A DNA stretch of 64,000 nucleotides. It comes from Astrothelium macrocarpum (taxonomy: Eukaryota > Ascomycota > Dothideomycetes > Trypetheliales > Trypetheliaceae). The position numbers and the translations under genes were made by a program. The notes beneath the pieces were generated by a model. That model was not told the origin of the DNA, did no database searches, and saw only the letters and a program-made list of their open reading frames with translations. Position 1 is the first letter of the stretch; every line of letters begins with the position of its first letter. Location of the stretch: assembly GCA_021030915.1 (NCBI GenBank), contig JAGEMR010000012.1:186001-250000 (forward strand), read 5' to 3'. Shown here one piece after another: positions 1 through 10,908 of the stretch.

Positions 1-1701
1 TCTCCTCTCCTGCTGGACATTGAATTCCTGCAAGAACCTTCGCGATGTCTCCACCATGATTTCGGTAGTGAAAGAGGCTAATATTGAGACCTGGCTGGAG
101 AGTAGTGAGAAACTTGTAGAGCGCTCCTTGACGTTCAGGAAACTCAAAAGCGTACACCCGCTCGTCTGCGCACGTACTACGTCCGCCGACTACATAACGG
201 ATGTGTGACTTGGCCAGTTCGTTGTCGCTGAGGTCGTGTGCTGTCATTCCCTCCTCATGCAATCGTAGAAAGAGATCTTTTAGGTCCTCATCTCGTGTTG
301 CTGCTTGGAGGGATACGCCAACTAGTACATTGGCTGCGTCAGGCGCAGCGTAGCGGTAGCTGAACTCTGTGACTGCCATAGGATTTAGGGCTTTAACGAG
401 ATTTGCAAAGGCGCCTGGCTTTTCGGGTATAATGACGCTAATGAGAGCCTCTTTCTTCTCTCCAATGGCGGCACGTTCAGCAACAAAGCGTAGTCTATCA
501 AAGTTCATATTTGCTCCAGAAGTGACCGCAACGAGCCCGCGCTTGACGTCAGGAGATGGGTTCTGCTCGACGTATTTCTTGAGACCGGCGAGTGATAAAG
601 CTCCAGCAGGTTCGACTACAGATCTTGTGTCCTCAAAAACGTCTTTGATCGCAGCACATATCTCATCGGTAGTGACTTGAATTACGTCGTCTACGACTTC
701 TTGGCAAAGCCGAAATGTTTCTTCACCAACGGTTTTGACAGCCGCTCCATCAGCAAATAAGCCAACATCCTCAAGCACAACTCGATGACCTTCTCGACGT
801 GACTGGACCATTGCACTCGCGTCGTAGGTTTCAACACCAAAGATCTTGACATGTGGAGCTATTCGCTTGATATAGACACCAACACCGGCTATTAAGCCAC
901 CTCCGCCCACGCAGCAGAAGACGGCTTTGAGTTCCTCCAAGTTAGTTTGCCGAAGAAGTTCTGTACCAATGGTACCCTGACCAGCAATTACATAAGGGTC
1001 GTCAAACGGGGGTATCATCGTAAGGCCATGCTCTCTCTGTAATCTATGAGCTTCATCTTTGGCAGCATCAAAGTCGGCACCATGTAGCACAACGGCGCCG
1101 CCCATTCGAGAGACATTGCGATGTTTAATGTCCGGAGTACCTTGTGGCATGACGATAGTTGCCGGAATTTTCAACTTGCGTGCTGAATATGCTACGCCTT
1201 GGGCGTGATTTCCTGTAGGAATTTAGTTTGGAAGAACACGGAACTTGAAACTAAATGTAATACCTGCAGAGCATGCAATGACTCCTTTCCACCGTTCCTC
1301 TTGGCTAAGATGAGCCATCTTATTGTATGCCCCTCTCAATTTGAAGCTGAAGACTGGCAAGAGATCTTCTCTTTTTAAGAGAACCTGACATTCCAGTCGC
1401 TTGCTCAGATTGACCGCATGGGTCAATGGAGTTTCTTCTACGACTTCGTAAACATGCGAAGCTAGGATAAGACGAAGATACTGGAAAGTGGTCAAACATG
1501 GCCAATTTTAAAGCGAAGCATCCAACCTACATCAGGATACCCATTGGGAAGAATAAATGCCTCAGGGATGTTGTAGCGAGCCTTTCCTTCCAGGCTTTCC
1601 GATTCTGGTGATGGATTGGCAGTGTATTCTGTTAGGGCCAGTCCTGTTTTCTTTCCTACCCGAACAGGTTGTATGCCATTCGGCATTGAGTCTTTGTCCA
1701 T
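1..1701 (-). CDS. ILV1: Threonine dehydratase (threonine deaminase), 3' end cut by window edge
   Basis: PLP enzyme that deaminates threonine to 2-oxobutyrate, the first step of isoleucine synthesis in mitochondria. Predicted exons are 1701-1531, 1480-1264 and 1212 to beyond base 1, with two ~50-nt GT...AG introns. About 533 residues are visible. The PLP-lysine motif SFKLRGAYNK lies near residue 104 and its junction with ACSAG-NHAQG is restored exactly by removing intron 2. A glycine loop (VGGGGLIAG) binds the PLP phosphate. The C-terminal part carries the paired ACT-like regulatory repeats (ISVIIPEKPGAF; YAFEFPERQGAL), so feedback inhibition by isoleucine is expected. The last few tens of residues lie outside the window. 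The predicted N-terminus (MDKDSMPNG) does not look like a classical mitochondrial presequence, so an upstream exon or start is possible. Diverges from RCF1. Confidence 0.95.
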
Positions 1702-2085
1702 CTTAACTAATTACATTGAGGGCATGTTGGAGAAAAAGAATAATAGAGCTGATAAGCAAGCGGTAAAATATTAATCAATCTAATGTGGACATGGATGGTA
1801 CCTGACTAAAGATCCCTGTCCCATCTTGCAGCGGGATTTCTTCGGATGGCTTCAAATCATCGTCATGATTCAAAAAGCTCCGCCGTATTCTTACCTTGAG
1901 CAACATGTCTTCACCCCGCAACACCATTTGAATGCTCAATGACTGCCTTGTTTCTCTTAGAGCTTAGCAGATTTATTATTGCCGCACCGATGTCAGATAT
2001 CTGAATTGGTTTCCTGAATATTATTTCAATTAGTCAAAGAGACCTTCATAGCTAAAAGCAAGCTACTCACGCGACCACTCCCAAA
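1702..2085. other. Divergent intergenic region ILV1/RCF1
   Basis: 384 bases between two divergent starts, so it must hold both promoters and 5' leaders. I see pyrimidine-rich stretches but no TATA box or recognised binding site that I could defend. Confidence 0.5.
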
Positions 2086-2728
2086 ATGTCAGACGCTCCA
2101 CTCCCCTCGTCCTTTGACTCAGATCCGTAAGCTTTCCCCACTTTTGGTCCTTTGCCCTTTATGCAGCTAAGTCATACTCAGCGAATTCTTCGAAGAAAAC
2201 CGCCTCCAAAAACTCGGCCGTCGCCTCAAAGAAGAACCCCTTATTCCGCTTGGCTGTCTCCTAACATGTTGGGCATTGTTCAACGCTACCCGTAGCATGC
2301 GACATGGTGACAAACACGCAACGAACCGCTTCTTCCGCCGCCGGATCTACGCCCAGGGCTTCACCATTGCCGCCATGTTCGTAGGAAGTGTATACTGGGA
2401 GACGGACCGCAAGAAGCGACGCGAGTACGATGATGTGGTAAAGGAACAAAAGGCGAGGGAGAAGCGGGATGCGTGGTTGAGGGAGTTGGAGGTGAGGGAT
2501 GAGGAGGAAAAGGCGTTGCAGGCGAGGATGCAGGCAAGGAGAAAGAAGGATTCCGAGAGGGCGGAGGTGGAGAGGAGGAGGAAGGATGGGGAGGGGGAGA
2601 GTGTGGTGGAAATGGTGAAGAGTAGTTTGGGAAAGAAGGGGGAGAGTGAAGCAGCGGTGGAAGATGCAGCGGCCAAAAGGGAAGGCGATCCCGAAAGGAT
2701 AATTAAAGATCTGGATAGGAAGAGGTAG
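2086..2728 (+). CDS. RCF1: Respiratory supercomplex factor 1 (HIG1-domain protein)
   Basis: Mitochondrial inner-membrane protein that promotes association of cytochrome c oxidase with the bc1 complex and late oxidase assembly. Exons 2086-2126 and 2182-2728; the junction gives SDP-EFFEEN. The product is 195 residues. The HIG1 domain occupies roughly residues 15-85: a membrane segment around GCLLTCWALF, the basic loop NRFFRRRIYAQ (matching the family's R/H-x-R-x3-Q type motif), and a second membrane segment FTIAAMFVGSVYW. The remaining ~110 residues are a highly charged, probably coiled-coil matrix tail rich in E, K and R, as in other filamentous-fungal Rcf1 proteins. The tail is strongly purine-biased. 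It converges with the Rab gene downstream. Confidence 0.93.
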
Positions 2729-3038
2729 CGTTGGTGATATGGTTTCACGCTTTGAAGCTTCGCTGTCAATATTGAATTGTATTATTTTTTCTACGGTCAA
2801 ATGCTCCTCAACTCCCAAAGACGGTTGGAGGAGAAAATACTTGCATTTGTAAGAGAACTAAATGACTATGGTGGCCCTAGTCTTAACGCCCAAGATATGG
2901 AAACGAACAGCTCCTCCGCGCCTTTCCGGAAAAGGTATCAACTTACTCTCGAGAGCCAACCACTGTAATACAGAGATCCGGGTGAGCAGGAATAATTGAT
3001 ACCGACGACAATTGAAGAAACGCCAAGTGCCTAGATGC
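2729..3038. other. Convergent intergenic region RCF1/YPT5
   Basis: About 310 bases between two stop codons. It should contain both 3' untranslated regions; short open frames here are shadows of the Rab gene's downstream sequence. Nothing else was recognised. Confidence 0.5.
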
Positions 3039-3919
3039 CTAACAATTACATCCAGGCGAAGGAGTGGTGGACGAATCGCCTGGCCGAAGATCAACGCCAG
3101 GACGTTGACCAGCTCGAATTCCGTGTGGTCCTGCTTGCTTTATTGGCAGTTTCTTTGCAATAGCCATGAATAATTCCTTGACGTTTGTTGCCGTCTTGGC
3201 AGAGGTTTCGAAAAAGACGAGATTGGCTTCTCTTGCATATTGCTCGGCGTCGCTTGTTTGAATCGCTCTCTTATCCGGGCTTTCAGTAACCAGGTCGAGC
3301 TTGTTGCCAGCTAATGCGATGATGATGTCGTCGTCTGCTTGTCTTTGTAATTCTTTTATCCATGACTTTGCCTTGTCCAGAGATGACTATTCAAAGGAAC
3401 TTAGCGCATGTGTTCGAGATCGTTCAGCACTTCCGTGACTTACTGCCTGGGTGATGTCATATACAACAACAGCGCAATTTGCTTTCCGGTAGTACATGGG
3501 CGCCAATGATTTGTATCGTTCCTGTCCTGCTGTATCCCATATCTCAAACTTTACTGTTGTGTTCTCGTCAAGAGTGATGGTCTGGGTGAGGAAGGCGGCG
3601 CCGATAGTCGACTCTCGGTAGTCATCGAATTGATCCTGAGAAGTTGAGTGGGTCTACGAGTAGAGCGAAGAACAGCGAAACTGGAAATACCTTAACAAAG
3701 CGCAATACTAATGAACTCTACGGAGCACATGTCAGCATAGATGGCATTCTTATAGCATGCATGGGCACCGACCTTTCCCACAGCAGATTCACCTAGAGCA
3801 TTGAATCAGCGTGCTTTCTTTTTTCTGGTCCGATAAGGTGACGTACCGAGTAGGACAAGCTTGAATTGGGCGAAGCGTGAGCCTCCCGGACGGGCACCTT
3901 GCTGCAGTCGCTGTGCCAT
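3039..3919 (-). CDS. YPT5: Rab5-family GTPase (Ypt5/Vps21)
   Basis: Small GTPase of early endosomes, controlling endosome fusion and vacuolar sorting. Five predicted exons (3919-3847, 3792-3773, 3717-3691, 3635-3444, 3386-3039) give 219 residues. All G boxes are visible: the P loop GESAVGKS (assembled from three exons), the switch II motif WDTAGQERY, the guanine motif NKLDL and the ETSAK motif. The switch I/effector segment STIGAAFLTQ is of Rab5 type. The C-terminus ends in CNC, a CxC geranylgeranylation signal. The very short exons 2 and 3 (20 and 27 nt) sit around the P loop. Introns end in canonical AG, and exon sums are divisible by three. Divergent from SAC1 over 356 bases. Confidence 0.95.
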
Positions 3920-4275
3920 CCTTGTTGTCTGGAATGTGAACTCAAACCCCGCGATAGGTCTTTAGGTGAGTGTCCGTCGATGGTGATGGTGATATGAATC
4001 GTGTTCGGGCCGAGGCGAAATGTTAAATGGTGAGAGATGCGATGGATGTTGTTGAAGAAAGACTGCCTGAACTTCCCAGCCACGCTCGGACCAAGCAACG
4101 TCACTCGCCTGCGCCTCTCATCCTTACCTTACTTTAGCCCTTAGGCCCAGGTCCCTCTAACACAAGATCGCGCCACATTTTAGAAACGGATCAGCCTTGC
4201 ACATCGGACTTTCAGCATGATTTGGAGATAGTCCAGCACAACTTCTCGATTGAGGAGCTACCCCCAACACTCACC
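3920..4275. other. Divergent intergenic region YPT5/SAC1
   Basis: 356 bases between two divergent starts. It contains the promoters of the Rab5 and SAC1 genes; no specific motif recognised. Confidence 0.5.
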
Positions 4276-6489
4276 ATGGCCACAACATTACCCTATAGAG
4301 ATATCAATCTGCACGCCTCCTCCAATTACTATGCCTTCTCTTCGCCTTCCTCTCCCAATGCGCCGACGCTGGTTGTCGATAGACCGTCAGGAGACCTCAG
4401 GCTCAATGATGGAAAGGTGCTTGGCGCAAAGCGGGTATCCAGTATTGCTGGAATTTTAGGAATCATCAAGCTCCGGCTAGGTAACAATGCTCATCTTGAA
4501 GAATTTATTAGAGCTGATTTCGAGTCGGATAGACAAATATATCATTGTCATAACGAAAGCTCAACCGATGGGAAGATTGAAGGGACAAATGGTTCACCGT
4601 GTCGTTGCGACCGAGTTCCTCCCATTAAGAGAACCTCAAGTGCACGATCCAGATGAAGACATCTACCTTTCATTGCTAAAGACCTTCCTAAAAAATGGCC
4701 CCATGTATTTTTCCTATACTACGGATATCACCAATAGTTTTCAGCGTCAGGCGGAAAAAGACCTATCAGAGCCATTATGGAAGCGCGCCGATGATCGTTT
4801 CTTCTGGAATAGGTTCATTCAATCCGACCTAATAAACTTTCGTCTGGGCAGTAGCTCACGGTCGGGCCTGAGGCAGTCAATAGGACCACATTCCGAGGTA
4901 GATCCATACGTATTGCCGGTCATGTTTGGCATGTTGAGGATCACAAATACCTCTGTCAAGGGCAACGCTTTCACATTTGCACTCATCACGCGTCGCTCGC
5001 GATTTCGAGGGGGCACTAGATACTTTTCACGCGGTATTGATGAAAAAGGACATGTCTCCAATTTCAACGAGACGGAGCAAATTGTCATTTTAAATGGCGA
5101 CGCATCGAGTGGCATGGCCGGATATGCTGGAGATGGTTTCCAAAATGGTAGAATACCTGGAAACCCTGGAAAAGAGGTACATATTCTGTCATACATTCAG
5201 ACCAGAGGGAGCGTTCCAGTGTTTTGGGCTGAAGTTAATACACTGAAATATACGCCGAAACTACAAGTTCGAGGTGTGGATAGCGCGGTTCCTGCCGCAA
5301 GACGCCACTTTGATGAACAGATCAAAACATATGGGGACAACTACATGGTCAATCTTGTGAACCAAAAAGGGCGTGAACAGCGTGTCAAGGAAGCATACGA
5401 ACAAATGGTACGATTGCTGGTCTCCGAGCCTACGGAACACGCAATGCCAAGTCCCAATACAGACGAGAAATTCCACGTCGTAGAACCCAGCGAGAAACAT
5501 CAGCCATACGATCGCTTACATTATGTCTACTTTGACTTCCATAACGAAACAAAAGGTCTTCGCTGGCACCGAGCGCAACTGCTTTTGGATCAGCTTCAAC
5601 AGTCTTTGCTCAAGCAACAATATTTCCATGGCGTTGATATGCCAGGCGACAAGCTTGGTCGAATGGAAGTACGAAACCGCCAGACTAGCGTAGTTCGGAC
5701 AAATTGCATGGACTGTCTCGATCGGACCAACGTTGTCCAAAGTATGTTAGGTCGATGGACCCTGACACGAATGCTTGTCGACCTTGGCTTCCTTCGAAAT
5801 GGAGAGAACGCTTCAGATGACGCAGAATTCGAGCATCTGTTTCGCAACGTATGGGCAGACAATGCCGACGTGGTCTCGAAATCGTATTCTGGAACCGGCG
5901 CTCTCAAAACCGACTTTACGCGCACAGGTAATCGAACGCGTGCGGGTGCGCTGCAGGATATGAATAACTCAATCTCTCGATACGTCCAAAACAACTTCAC
6001 GGATGGCCCTCGTCAAGACGCGTTCGATTTGCTTCTCGGTGCTTATCAACCATCGAGTACGGATGTCACGTATGTTGACAGACGGCCGGTCTTGATCCAA
6101 GCAATGCCCTATATCCTCGCGGGCTGCATATTCTTCATCTTCATTTCAATTTTTGCGCGTCGCTTGCCAAACTCCACCGTTTGGCCCTTGAGGCTGGTGA
6201 CCTTGCTTTGTTTGGGAGTGGCGATCTGGACTTTTCGATTTATCTGGAGTCACGGAACGCTTTACGTATGACTTCTCCCTCTCTAGTTCCGTGCGATAGG
6301 TTGACTGACATTGTCCAGGTGAATTGGCCAAAGCTCAACACTCCACCTTGGGCTACCGAAGGATATCAAGACGCACTAAGCAAAGTCCGACACGACCCAA
6401 TCATTGGTTCTTTCATTCGAGGTCATGAAAGAGGCAGAAGTGAAGTTCGCTTGGGCTATCTAGAAGAAGGGAAGAAGAGAAAGGAGTAG
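4276..6489 (+). CDS. SAC1: Phosphoinositide phosphatase Sac1
   Basis: ER/Golgi integral membrane phosphatase that removes phosphate from PI4P (also PI3P and PI(3,5)P2). Exons 4276-4480, 4533-6265 and 6319-6489 give 702 residues. The Sac domain fills most of the protein; the Cx5R(T) catalytic motif is CMDCLDRT with the nucleophile at about residue 460. Two hydrophobic segments near the end (ILAGCIFFIFISIF and LVTLLCLGVAIWTFRF) form the usual membrane hairpin, followed by the cytosolic tail beginning LYVNWPKL, which is created by removing the last intron. The first intron choice (acceptor GGATAG) rebuilds KLRL-DKYIIV, matching the family. Neighbour genes are unrelated in pathway, although both Sac1 and Rab5 act in membrane traffic. 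Confidence 0.95.
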
Positions 6490-6809
6490 TTCTTACTGTA
6501 CGCGTCTAGCAATAGGACATTGGTGTTGAGGAGATTCACTGCAATCGGGCTCATGCTGCCAACGTGACGTGTATAATAAACTCTAGAAGAGCATTCAAAT
6601 TTAATTTTGCAAAATGATTAGTTTCAGAATCTTCAGTTAAGAGACATAGGAGGTGCTTGAGCGTACCTAAAGTACCTTAAGGGTGTGAAGATGCACGGAG
6701 CTCTTTTGCTCTCCTCCGACCTCTCCCGAAATCCAGGAACGCGGCCTCAGAGCTTGAAAAGTCCCAACCATTTTTTTGCTGGAGCTTCCAGCGCATACAG
6801 CAGCTCATC
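6490..6809. other. Intergenic region SAC1/MIC60
   Basis: 320 bases holding the SAC1 3' untranslated region and the MIC60 promoter/leader. Nothing else recognised. Confidence 0.5.
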
Positions 6810-9007
6810 ATGCTGCGAAGCTCCATCTTGAAAAGTCGAGCTCTGCATGGTAGACTCTACCGACCCACCTATGCTCCTCAATGGCATCTGACAAGAAGCC
6901 AATCTCCCGTCACAACTTTTCAGGTATGTATACGGAACCCTTGAGCTGCAAACAAAATGCTGAGAATGCTGGCAGCAACGATTTTATGCCGATCCTCCTA
7001 AGCCGCCGGATCAGACTGTTCTTCCAGGCTCTCAGAGTACGGTGAGAGCTGCAGATGAGCCAGTCCCTCCCAAGGACGCTTCCTCAACATCCTCTCCATC
7101 CTCTCCTTCTACAATACCGCCCGAAGATGTACCCAGAACCCCACCATCTCCAGAAGAAGTGTTATCGTCCTCCAGTGCTTCGGCGACAGTAAGCTCTGGC
7201 ACTCCGACTGGAGCCGGTACTGCAAGTGTTACTCCATCCTCTGCATCCGGCTCAACAAGTAGCTCACCAAAGCCGAAACGGAAACCTCGGCGGTGGCGCC
7301 GATTCTTCTTGAGCTTGATCATTCTTAGCGGTCTTGGCTATGCTGGCGGCGTCTACTACTCTTTGGTCTCCGACAATTGGCATGATTTCTTTACAGAGTA
7401 TGTTCCGTTTGGTGAAGACGCTGTTGCGTATTTCGAGGAGAGAGAGTTTCGACGGCGCTTTCCCCAGACAGTCACAAAAGCATATCCACAAATAAGAGGA
7501 GAAAACAAGGTCACCATACCGGGCAAGGCTGGCATGTCGTCGAAGGTGACTGATGTTGGTGACGAGAGCTCGGATTCGGGAACAAGAGGTCGTCATACAA
7601 GCGTTTTACAAGAAAACCAATCCGGCCAGGAAAAACAAGCTTCAGCAGCGGCATCAAGTACAGGTAAGAAGAAGGCTAGTGAGCCAAGCAAGGAAGCATT
7701 AAAAAAGGAACCGTCGAAATCAGAGGCAAAACCACCCTCCTCCCAGAAACCTGGAGTGAAAAGTCAGCCAGAACCACCGAAGCCAGCAGAATCTTCAAAA
7801 GCAGCTGCTCCAGCCACAGGTATTGATCCTATCAATGTGCCTGCCGGCGAAGAACCTGTAGTCCAAGACGTAGTCAAGATCCTCAACGACATCATTACTG
7901 TAGTCAACGCAGACAACGCTGCCGGCAAATACTCCTCCGCCATCTCCAAAGCACGAGACGAGATTACAAAAGTCGTCCAAGACATTGCAACATTAAAAGC
8001 CACCGAACAAAAAGCCGCCGAAGATAAAATCAAAGCCAACCACACCGAATTTGACAACTACGCCCGCGATCTTCTAGCCCGCGTCGAGCGCGAAATGCGC
8101 GACCAAGAGTCTCGATGGAAAGACGAATACGAGACCGAGCGCGCCCGCCTCTCCCAATCCTACCAGTCCAAACTCGCCAGCGAACTCGACTCCGCACGCA
8201 CCCTGTACGAACAAAAGCTGAAAAACTCCCTCCTCGACCAATCCATCACCATCAACCGCCACCTCGCCGCCGACATCGCGGCGCGCGTGGAAGCCGAGCG
8301 CGCCGGCCGCCTCGCGCAGCTCCACGCCCTCACCACCTCGGTCCACGAGCTCGAGCAGCTCGCGGCCGACGACGCCGCCGTCCTCGACCACGCCCTGCAG
8401 ACGCAGCACCTGCACGTCGCGCTCGACGCCGTGCGCACCGCGCTCGCCCCGCCCGCCAACGCGCACCCGCACCCGTTCGTCGCCGAGCTCGCGGCGCTGA
8501 AAGATCTCTCGTTCGCGTCGCCCGTCGTCGCTGCCGCCATCGCGTCCATCCCGCCCGTCGCGTACCAGCGGGGGATCCCGTCGCCCGCGGCGCTGGTGGA
8601 CCGGTTCCGGCGCGTCGCGGCGGAGGTGCGGAAGGCCGGGTTGCTGCCCGCGGAGGCCGGCGTGGCGAGCCATGCTGTGAGCTGGGCGCTGAGTAAGGCG
8701 ACGTTTCGGAAGGAGGGCGTCCCCGCGGGAGAGGATGTCGAGAGTGTGTTGGCGAGGGCGGAGACGTGGTTGGTGGAGGGGAGGCTGGAGGAGGCGGCGA
8801 GGGAGGTGAATGGGTTGGGGGGCACGGCGAGGGAGTTGTGTCGGGATTGGTTGGGGGAGTGTAGGCGGGTGCTGGAGGTGAGGCAGGCGTTGGAGGTGAG
8901 TTTGTGTTTTTTTTTCGGTTTGGTCTTTGTTGTTGGGAATGATGCTGACTGATGTGTTATAGGTTGTCGAGACGGAAGCCAAATTGCAGAGTTTGCTGGT
9001 TGGTTAG
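6810..9007 (+). CDS. MIC60: MICOS complex subunit Mic60 (mitofilin)
   Basis: Inner-membrane protein that forms crista junctions and contacts the outer-membrane TOM/SAM machinery. Exons 6810-6923, 6976-8895 and 8963-9007 give 692 residues. The N-terminus (MLRSSILKSRAL) is a basic presequence and the first intron junction gives a QRFYAD segment typical of cleavage regions. A low-complexity S/P/T region is followed by a transmembrane segment (FFLSLIILSGLGYAGGVYY, near residues 135-155), a K/S/P-rich linker, a long coiled coil (about 330-440) and the conserved mitofilin C-terminal domain ending EVVETEAKLQSLLVG after removal of the last intron. Without that last splice the reading frame runs into an unrelated tail, which supports the intron. 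Third-position GC rises sharply from about 8.1 to 8.8 kb. Confidence 0.95.
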
Positions 9008-9999
9008 TTGGGCGTGTGTCAACGTGGGTCTGACTTTTCTTTGGGTTTTAAAGATTATGGTACACGTCTCGAAAACAATGTGAGGCCCCTAGAATTGTAC
9101 TATACTAAGAGATGAAGCACCTGCTTTTGTAAGAGCCTGGAGTTTCTATTAGTAACAACATTCCAATAATTCAGTCCCACCTTGTTCGCGCTCTATTCTG
9201 TTTCGAAATTGGTCATGATGTAATCTGGGGACTGACTAATTCAGTATCCTTCAACACAGGACAAATTGACTTGCCGGTTTTTAAATGGAGAGCTGTACTG
9301 AGCTGGCTCCATGGTAAAATACTGGTACTGTGCGGGCGCGTCATTTCTGCTTTCAATGCTCAAGATCTTCCCACTTCGCTTTAACATCGTCTCTAAAACC
9401 TAGCTCGTGTCTCTTCAACCAGTGTCTCTTATCATTTCAAAAGGGAAAGCTGGCCCCGAATCATCCCTTGGTGGAATTTGGAGCATGGAATCACCAAGTC
9501 TTCTATTTTAAATATACCCAGTCCCCCTGTGCGGCTTCATTCTTCTTATTACCTCATACGACTCTACCAATACCAGATTCTCCGGCCTCCCTAAATGCCT
9601 TCTCTTACAATCCGACACCAACCACTTTAGTGCCCTTGACGGTGCTTTGCCCTCGTCAGCACAATCCAGACGCGTCTCGCCCACAGCTCAAACAAATGCC
9701 TTACCATTAGCAGATTTGCCACCAGAATCGGAAACTTGTGCGACACCCTTGACATCCGTTTCACCTCACCTTCGCCATCGACCTCGTCACTTGCGCCGCA
9801 ATAAGTTACTTCCCGTCAGATCCACGCTTCGCACAGTCCGTAGACAAGAGAAATAAATGGTGCGACAAGACGTACCAGCTTCAAGAGGGTACAGATTATC
9901 CCCGAGATAAGAGGGATATTGGATTGGAATACTGGCCGTTCTTAGCTTAGTGATGTTGCTCTCACCATTTTTCGGCAATAATTTTCAAAGATGACAATC
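9008..9999. other. Intergenic region, no supported gene
   Basis: About 990 bases. A 126-codon open frame on the plus strand at 9330-9710 has no recognisable domain, signal or intron context and is treated as chance. The first part should be the MIC60 3' untranslated region. Confidence 0.4.
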
Positions 10000-10790
10000 C
10001 TATATTCCCTGGAAACACCCAATTGTCCCTGGACCAGCTTCAGATGACAATTCTACTGATATTCGATAACGAATGCCTTTATACCATTTACACCTTGATG
10101 AATCCTCGACTTTTAACCAACTGCAATTGGAACACGAGCAAAGCTCGTCGCTCCCCATACCTCTTTCAGAGTAGAGTGTTGTTATGGTGATTTGACGAGC
10201 CTTCAAAAGCTTCCTCGAAGAGGGTCCAGTCACAAAGCACGCCATCCATAAATGATGTCTACCGAAAGTGTCAAATATACCAGTCTGAACCAATCCGTGG
10301 TCGGTCCGACTTGAGTTCAACCTCGGTGTTATTTCGAAATGGGGCCTAAGTGTTGGATTGGTATCTGATGAATTGGTTTGAGCAGGGTACGATGTATCCA
10401 CCCCATTATACTTCAACGTGAGCATGTCGATTACCGACACAAAAGAGCTTCCAGTCACACACCAGGCTAATGGCACACCGTTGAGCAGGGCACCATCAAT
10501 GCATATATCCTCCTGGGCGCATTCTCCGGACCACCACTTGTTCACATCATGAATTAGCTGACTTTCCGGCTCCTTAGTACAAATCATCTCCCATTTACGT
10601 CCCGAGCCCTTAGCGCAAAAAGATGCCGCAAAGGTGGGAAGAGGAATAACGAGGTCCGGATCTAATGGGCACTCCAGAATAGGCTTAGAAGCTTTTGATC
10701 GTTTAGCTACATCGTTCTGTGCAATGGGATGCGTTCCAGGAGGAATAGCAGCAATAAAAGGGAGGGCCAGAAAAAGGCAAAAAACTTCAT
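10000..10790 (-). CDS. Secreted cysteine-containing protein of unknown function; start and reading frame uncertain
   Basis: A long open frame on the minus strand ends at 10000 (TAG) and shows a cysteine-bearing, non-repetitive protein (motifs such as LECPLDPD, CAQEDICIDG, ELCSCSNCSW). This frame has no ATG near its expected beginning: upstream it starts only with TTG and its first ATG is at 10587, well inside the conserved-looking part. In the next frame an ATG at 10790 begins a strongly hydrophobic, signal-peptide-like stretch (MKFFAFFWPSLLLLLF) and is preceded by a TATATAAAG box. I therefore infer a secreted protein whose signal exon is in one frame and whose body is in another, joined either by an intron I could not place or by a frameshift. 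No family recognised. Confidence 0.5.
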
Positions 10791-10833
10791 ACTTCTTCAA
10801 TATCGAATTATGAGCGAAGGCTTGCAGTTTCGT

Positions 10834-10842
10834 CTTTATATA
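10834..10842 (-). promoter_or_regulatory. Probable TATA box
   Basis: TATATAAAG on the minus strand, about 44 nt upstream of the ATG at 10790. Position and sequence fit a TATA element for the secreted-protein gene and argue that this ATG is the true start. Confidence 0.4.
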
Positions 10843-10908
10843 GCGTATGCCATGACTTGCAAGGTAATTAATTAGTCTCAGTGGCAAAAGTCTCCGATCT
10901 CGGTCCAA

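Noticed and set aside
2261..2818. 185-codon minus-strand frame over RCF1
   Set aside because: Shadow of the purine-rich RCF1 tail; proline/leucine-rich low complexity.
8074..8982. 302-codon minus-strand open frame and other long frames over MIC60
   Set aside because: Antisense shadow of the GC-rich part of MIC60; composition is arginine/glycine-heavy with no domain, and the plus-strand gene is certain.
9330..9710. 126-codon plus-strand open frame after MIC60
   Set aside because: No signal peptide, domain, TATA or splice context; begins inside ordinary intergenic sequence.
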